DNA of 64,000 bases, from positions 124,001 to 188,000 of the forward strand of contig NC_015680.1 in NCBI RefSeq assembly GCF_000215995.1, written 5' to 3'. Under the pieces are notes generated by a model. It saw only the letters and a list, made by a program, of their open reading frames with translations. It was not told where the DNA came from and searched no databases. This document shows, piece by piece, positions 62,209-64,000 of the stretch (position 1 is its first letter; each line of letters starts with the position of its first letter). The position numbers were made by a program, and so were the translations under genes. The stretch is from Pyrococcus yayanosii CH1. GTDB lineage: Archaea > Methanobacteriota_B > Thermococci > Thermococcales > Thermococcaceae.

Positions 62209-62757
62209 TCATAGGGTGCGCTTAGCGAGCTCAAAGCCCTTCCTGAGGGCTCTCAGGTTTATTTCCTCTGTCCCCTTGGGCACGGCGTCCTTGACGGCCT
62301 TCTCTATACTTTCCTCGCTTACTATCCCCGTTAGCCCCACGAAGAAACCGAGGGTAAGTATATTCATCGTGAGGCTCAGCCCCGTTGTCTTCTCGGCTAT
62401 CTCCGTGAGGGGGAGGGCGTAAATCTTCTTACTCTTCTCCATCCCCGCGTCCCTGCGAGGCACAAGGTCACTCTCAACTATAACGAGACCGTCGTCCTTG
62501 ACGAGGGAGAGATACTTATCGTAGGCCTGCTGACTGAGGAGTATTGCGTAGTCTGGGGCGATGACCTTAGGGTAGTCTATGGGCTCGTCGCTGATTACAA
62601 CTTCAGCCCTGCTCGCCCCTCCCCTTGACTCTGGACCGTAAGCTTGAGTCTGAACAGCGTAGAGGCCCTCATAAACGGTGGCGGCCTTTCCCAGTATGAC
62701 GCTCGCCAGTATAACGCCCTGGCCGCCGAAGCCGCCAATAAGAATTTCCTTCCTCAT
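62209..62757 (-). CDS. 2-oxoacid:ferredoxin oxidoreductase gamma subunit
   Basis: 182 residues. ILIGGFGGQGVILASVILGK and VQTQAYGPESRGGASRAEVV are the gamma-subunit motifs of 2-oxoglutarate-type and related enzymes. The complex oxidatively decarboxylates a 2-oxoacid to acyl-CoA with reduced ferredoxin. ATG 62757 overlaps the beta-gene stop (ATGA). Confidence 0.92.
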   Translation of the reverse strand: MRKEILIGGFGGQGVILASVILGKAATVYEGLYAVQTQAYGPESRGGASRAEVVISDEPIDYPKVIAPDYAILLSQQAYDKYLSLVKDDGLVIVESDLVPRRDAGMEKSKKIYALPLTEIAEKTTGLSLTMNILTLGFFVGLTGIVSEESIEKAVKDAVPKGTEEINLRALRKGFELAKRTL

Positions 62758-63599
62758 TTCTCCCACCCCATAATTCTCTTGGCCCGCTTCTTGTATTCCT
62801 CATATTCTCTCACGAGGCCAGGTCTATCGCGGTCAACGAACTCACCGATAACTATCTTGCCCTCAAGTTCTTCTGGACTCATATTCTTCGCCTTGCTTAT
62901 GGGCACGGTTATCTTCTGGTACCAACGGATGAGCTCGGGGGAGGTCTTCATCCTGTTCCTCCTTCCGAAGCTTACCGGGCATGGTGAGAGGAACTCGACA
63001 AGTGAGAACCCTTCCTTCTGGAGGGCCTTCTTGATGCTGTTGATTCCTTGGACGTAGTTGAAAACCGTCCATCTCGCCACGTAGTTGGCCCCAGCCGCGA
63101 CTGCCAATTCAGCTATGTCAAAGGGGTTCTCGAACTGGCCATAGGGAGCTGTGGTTCCTCTCAATCCTTTCGGCGTGGTTGGGGCAACCTGACCACCGGT
63201 CATCCCGTAGGTGAAGTTGTTGATGAGGATAACGGTTATGTCAAGGTTCCTCCTTATGGCATGGATGAAGTGGTTACCCCCTATCGCCGCGGCGTCGCCG
63301 TCGCCCATGAATGCTATTATCTTGAGCTTCGGGTTGGCAAGCTTTATTCCTGTGGCAAACGCCAGAGCCCTCCCGTGGGTTGTGTGCAGGCCGTCGAAAT
63401 TGACAAAACCCGGAACGCGGGAGGAACAGCCTATACCGCTGACCCAGACGATCTCGTCCGGATTTAGGCCGAGCTCGTCTATCGCCCTAAGCGTGAACTG
63501 CAGAACGGTGCCTATCCCACATCCCGGGCAAAATATCGTGGGAAGCATGTCCTTTCTGAGATATCTATCCCTAATCTCGTAGGCCGAGACGAGTCTCAC
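62754..63599 (-). CDS. 2-oxoacid:ferredoxin oxidoreductase beta subunit
   Basis: 281 residues. The thiamine-diphosphate subunit: FCPGCGIGTVLQFTLRAIDE, GIGCSSRVPGFVNFDGLHTT, and the TPP motif MGDGDAAAIGGNHFIHAIRR with LINNFTYGMTGGQ. The PGCG, CSS and later PCPVSFGRRN cysteines suit a 4Fe-4S cluster. GTG 63599 overlaps the alpha stop by four bases. Confidence 0.93.
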   Translation of the reverse strand: MRLVSAYEIRDRYLRKDMLPTIFCPGCGIGTVLQFTLRAIDELGLNPDEIVWVSGIGCSSRVPGFVNFDGLHTTHGRALAFATGIKLANPKLKIIAFMGDGDAAAIGGNHFIHAIRRNLDITVILINNFTYGMTGGQVAPTTPKGLRGTTAPYGQFENPFDIAELAVAAGANYVARWTVFNYVQGINSIKKALQKEGFSLVEFLSPCPVSFGRRNRMKTSPELIRWYQKITVPISKAKNMSPEELEGKIVIGEFVDRDRPGLVREYEEYKKRAKRIMGWEK

Positions 63600-64000
63600 A
63601 TCAGGTCACCCCTGATGGGGCGGATTATGTCAATAGGAGCGTGAACCTCTCCACCTATCTTGCTTATCAGCTTGACATCGGCCTTTCCGTTTGCTCCTTC
63701 GCGAACGAGGTGGTAGAGCTGACCGAGGTTCATCTCTGGCACGTATATCCTCTTGACTCTCTCCGCTATCCTCTCGATGAGCTCGAAGTCAAAGGGCCAG
63801 AGGACGTTCAGCTTGAGGAGACCAGCCTTGATACCTTCAGCGCGGAGCATCTTCACGGCCCTTATGGCAGAGCGGGCCACTATGCCGTGAGCCACTATCG
63901 CTATCTCGGCATCTTCGAGCTCGAAGGTCTGGTAGTCAATTATGTCCTCTTTGTTCTTCTCGATCTTTTCGACTATCCTCCTGATGAGCCTCTCGTGGAT
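63596..64000 (-). CDS. 2-oxoacid:ferredoxin oxidoreductase alpha subunit, 5' end beyond window
   Basis: The C-terminal 134 residues are visible; the frame is open to the right edge (IHERLIRRIVEKIEKNKEDI), so the gene starts outside. IAIVAHGIVARSAIRAVKML, KLNVLWPFDFELIERIAERV and RIYVPEMNLGQLYHLVREGA are the C-terminal Rossmann and pyruvate-ferredoxin-type motifs of alpha subunits. First visible gene of the alpha-beta-gamma operon; a delta ferredoxin subunit would lie further right. Confidence 0.9.
   Translation of the reverse strand: MHERLIRRIVEKIEKNKEDIIDYQTFELEDAEIAIVAHGIVARSAIRAVKMLRAEGIKAGLLKLNVLWPFDFELIERIAERVKRIYVPEMNLGQLYHLVREGANGKADVKLISKIGGEVHAPIDIIRPIRGDLM

Noticed and set aside
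1-64000. CRISPR array
   Set aside because: No regularly spaced direct repeats were seen; the Cas4-like gene stands alone.
1-64000. Replication origin
   Set aside because: No cdc6/orc1 gene or cluster of origin-recognition boxes was noticed.

Overview
The window is a chromosomal segment of a hyperthermophilic euryarchaeon of the order Thermococcales, most likely Thermococcus. The grounds are: Thermococcales-type protein families (Phr heat-shock regulator, dye-linked proline dehydrogenase pdhAFXB, ADP-forming acetyl-CoA synthetase, Tk-subtilisin-like protease, 67-residue histones, DUF835), GGTGA-type ribosome-binding sites with frequent GTG and TTG starts, archaeal BRE/TATA promoters of the form CGAAA-N-TTTTAAA, AGG/AGA-dominated Arg codons, and encoded CCA ends on the tRNAs. 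No replication origin, CRISPR array or intact transposase is visible.

Layout. 1-4.2 kb: pterin synthesis (mptA, cut by the edge), a histone, an HD phosphohydrolase, SepF and a four-CBS protein. 4.3-19.7 kb: one long + strand operon (SPOUT methyltransferase, L3-L4-L23-L2-S19-L22-S3-L29, aIF1, RNase P Rpp29, S17-L14-L24-S4e-L5-S14-S8-L6-L32e-L19e-L18-S5-L30-L15, SecY, AdkA, an EMC3-like membrane protein) that builds the ribosome, starts translation and inserts membrane proteins. 19.7-23.0 kb: the pdhAFXB proline dehydrogenase operon on the - strand. 23.1-28.8 kb: a CBS regulator, a candidate double-hairpin H/ACA guide RNA, a C/D box guide RNA, a Cas4-like nuclease, Gar1, Phr with a perfect palindrome at its promoter, GalE and AcdB.

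29.2-38.8 kb is a zone of gene decay: fragments of a HAD phosphatase, an ABC ATPase, a CPBP protease, two GNAT acetyltransferases, an S1-type serine protease, an MFS transporter, a DUF2202 protein and a peptidase tail lie between a few intact genes. 38.9-44.0 kb returns to core genes: a DUF835 membrane protein, a protein tyrosine phosphatase, 5S rRNA and tRNA-Asp, a HemK-type methyltransferase, a PIN protein, aIF2 gamma and the wyosine enzyme Taw1.

44.3-46.1 kb holds two broken protease genes in tandem: a subtilisin with a large deletion, and pfpI, which is split by a 410-bp transposase-less IS200/IS605-type element and has also lost its catalytic-cysteine segment. The element keeps both end hairpins, a strong promoter and a run of perfect stem-loops, as expected for a TnpB-type omega RNA without its nuclease; this is the most unusual feature of the window. 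46.1-64.0 kb is dense core genome: CitG-like protein, second histone, radical SAM protein, TOPRIM protein and DnaG, sugar-nucleotide enzymes, thymidylate kinase, SRP54, Lrp-type regulators, GfcR-like regulator, tRNA-Val, GlyA, phosphatases, a metal-chelate binding lipoprotein and a 2-oxoacid:ferredoxin oxidoreductase operon cut by the right edge.
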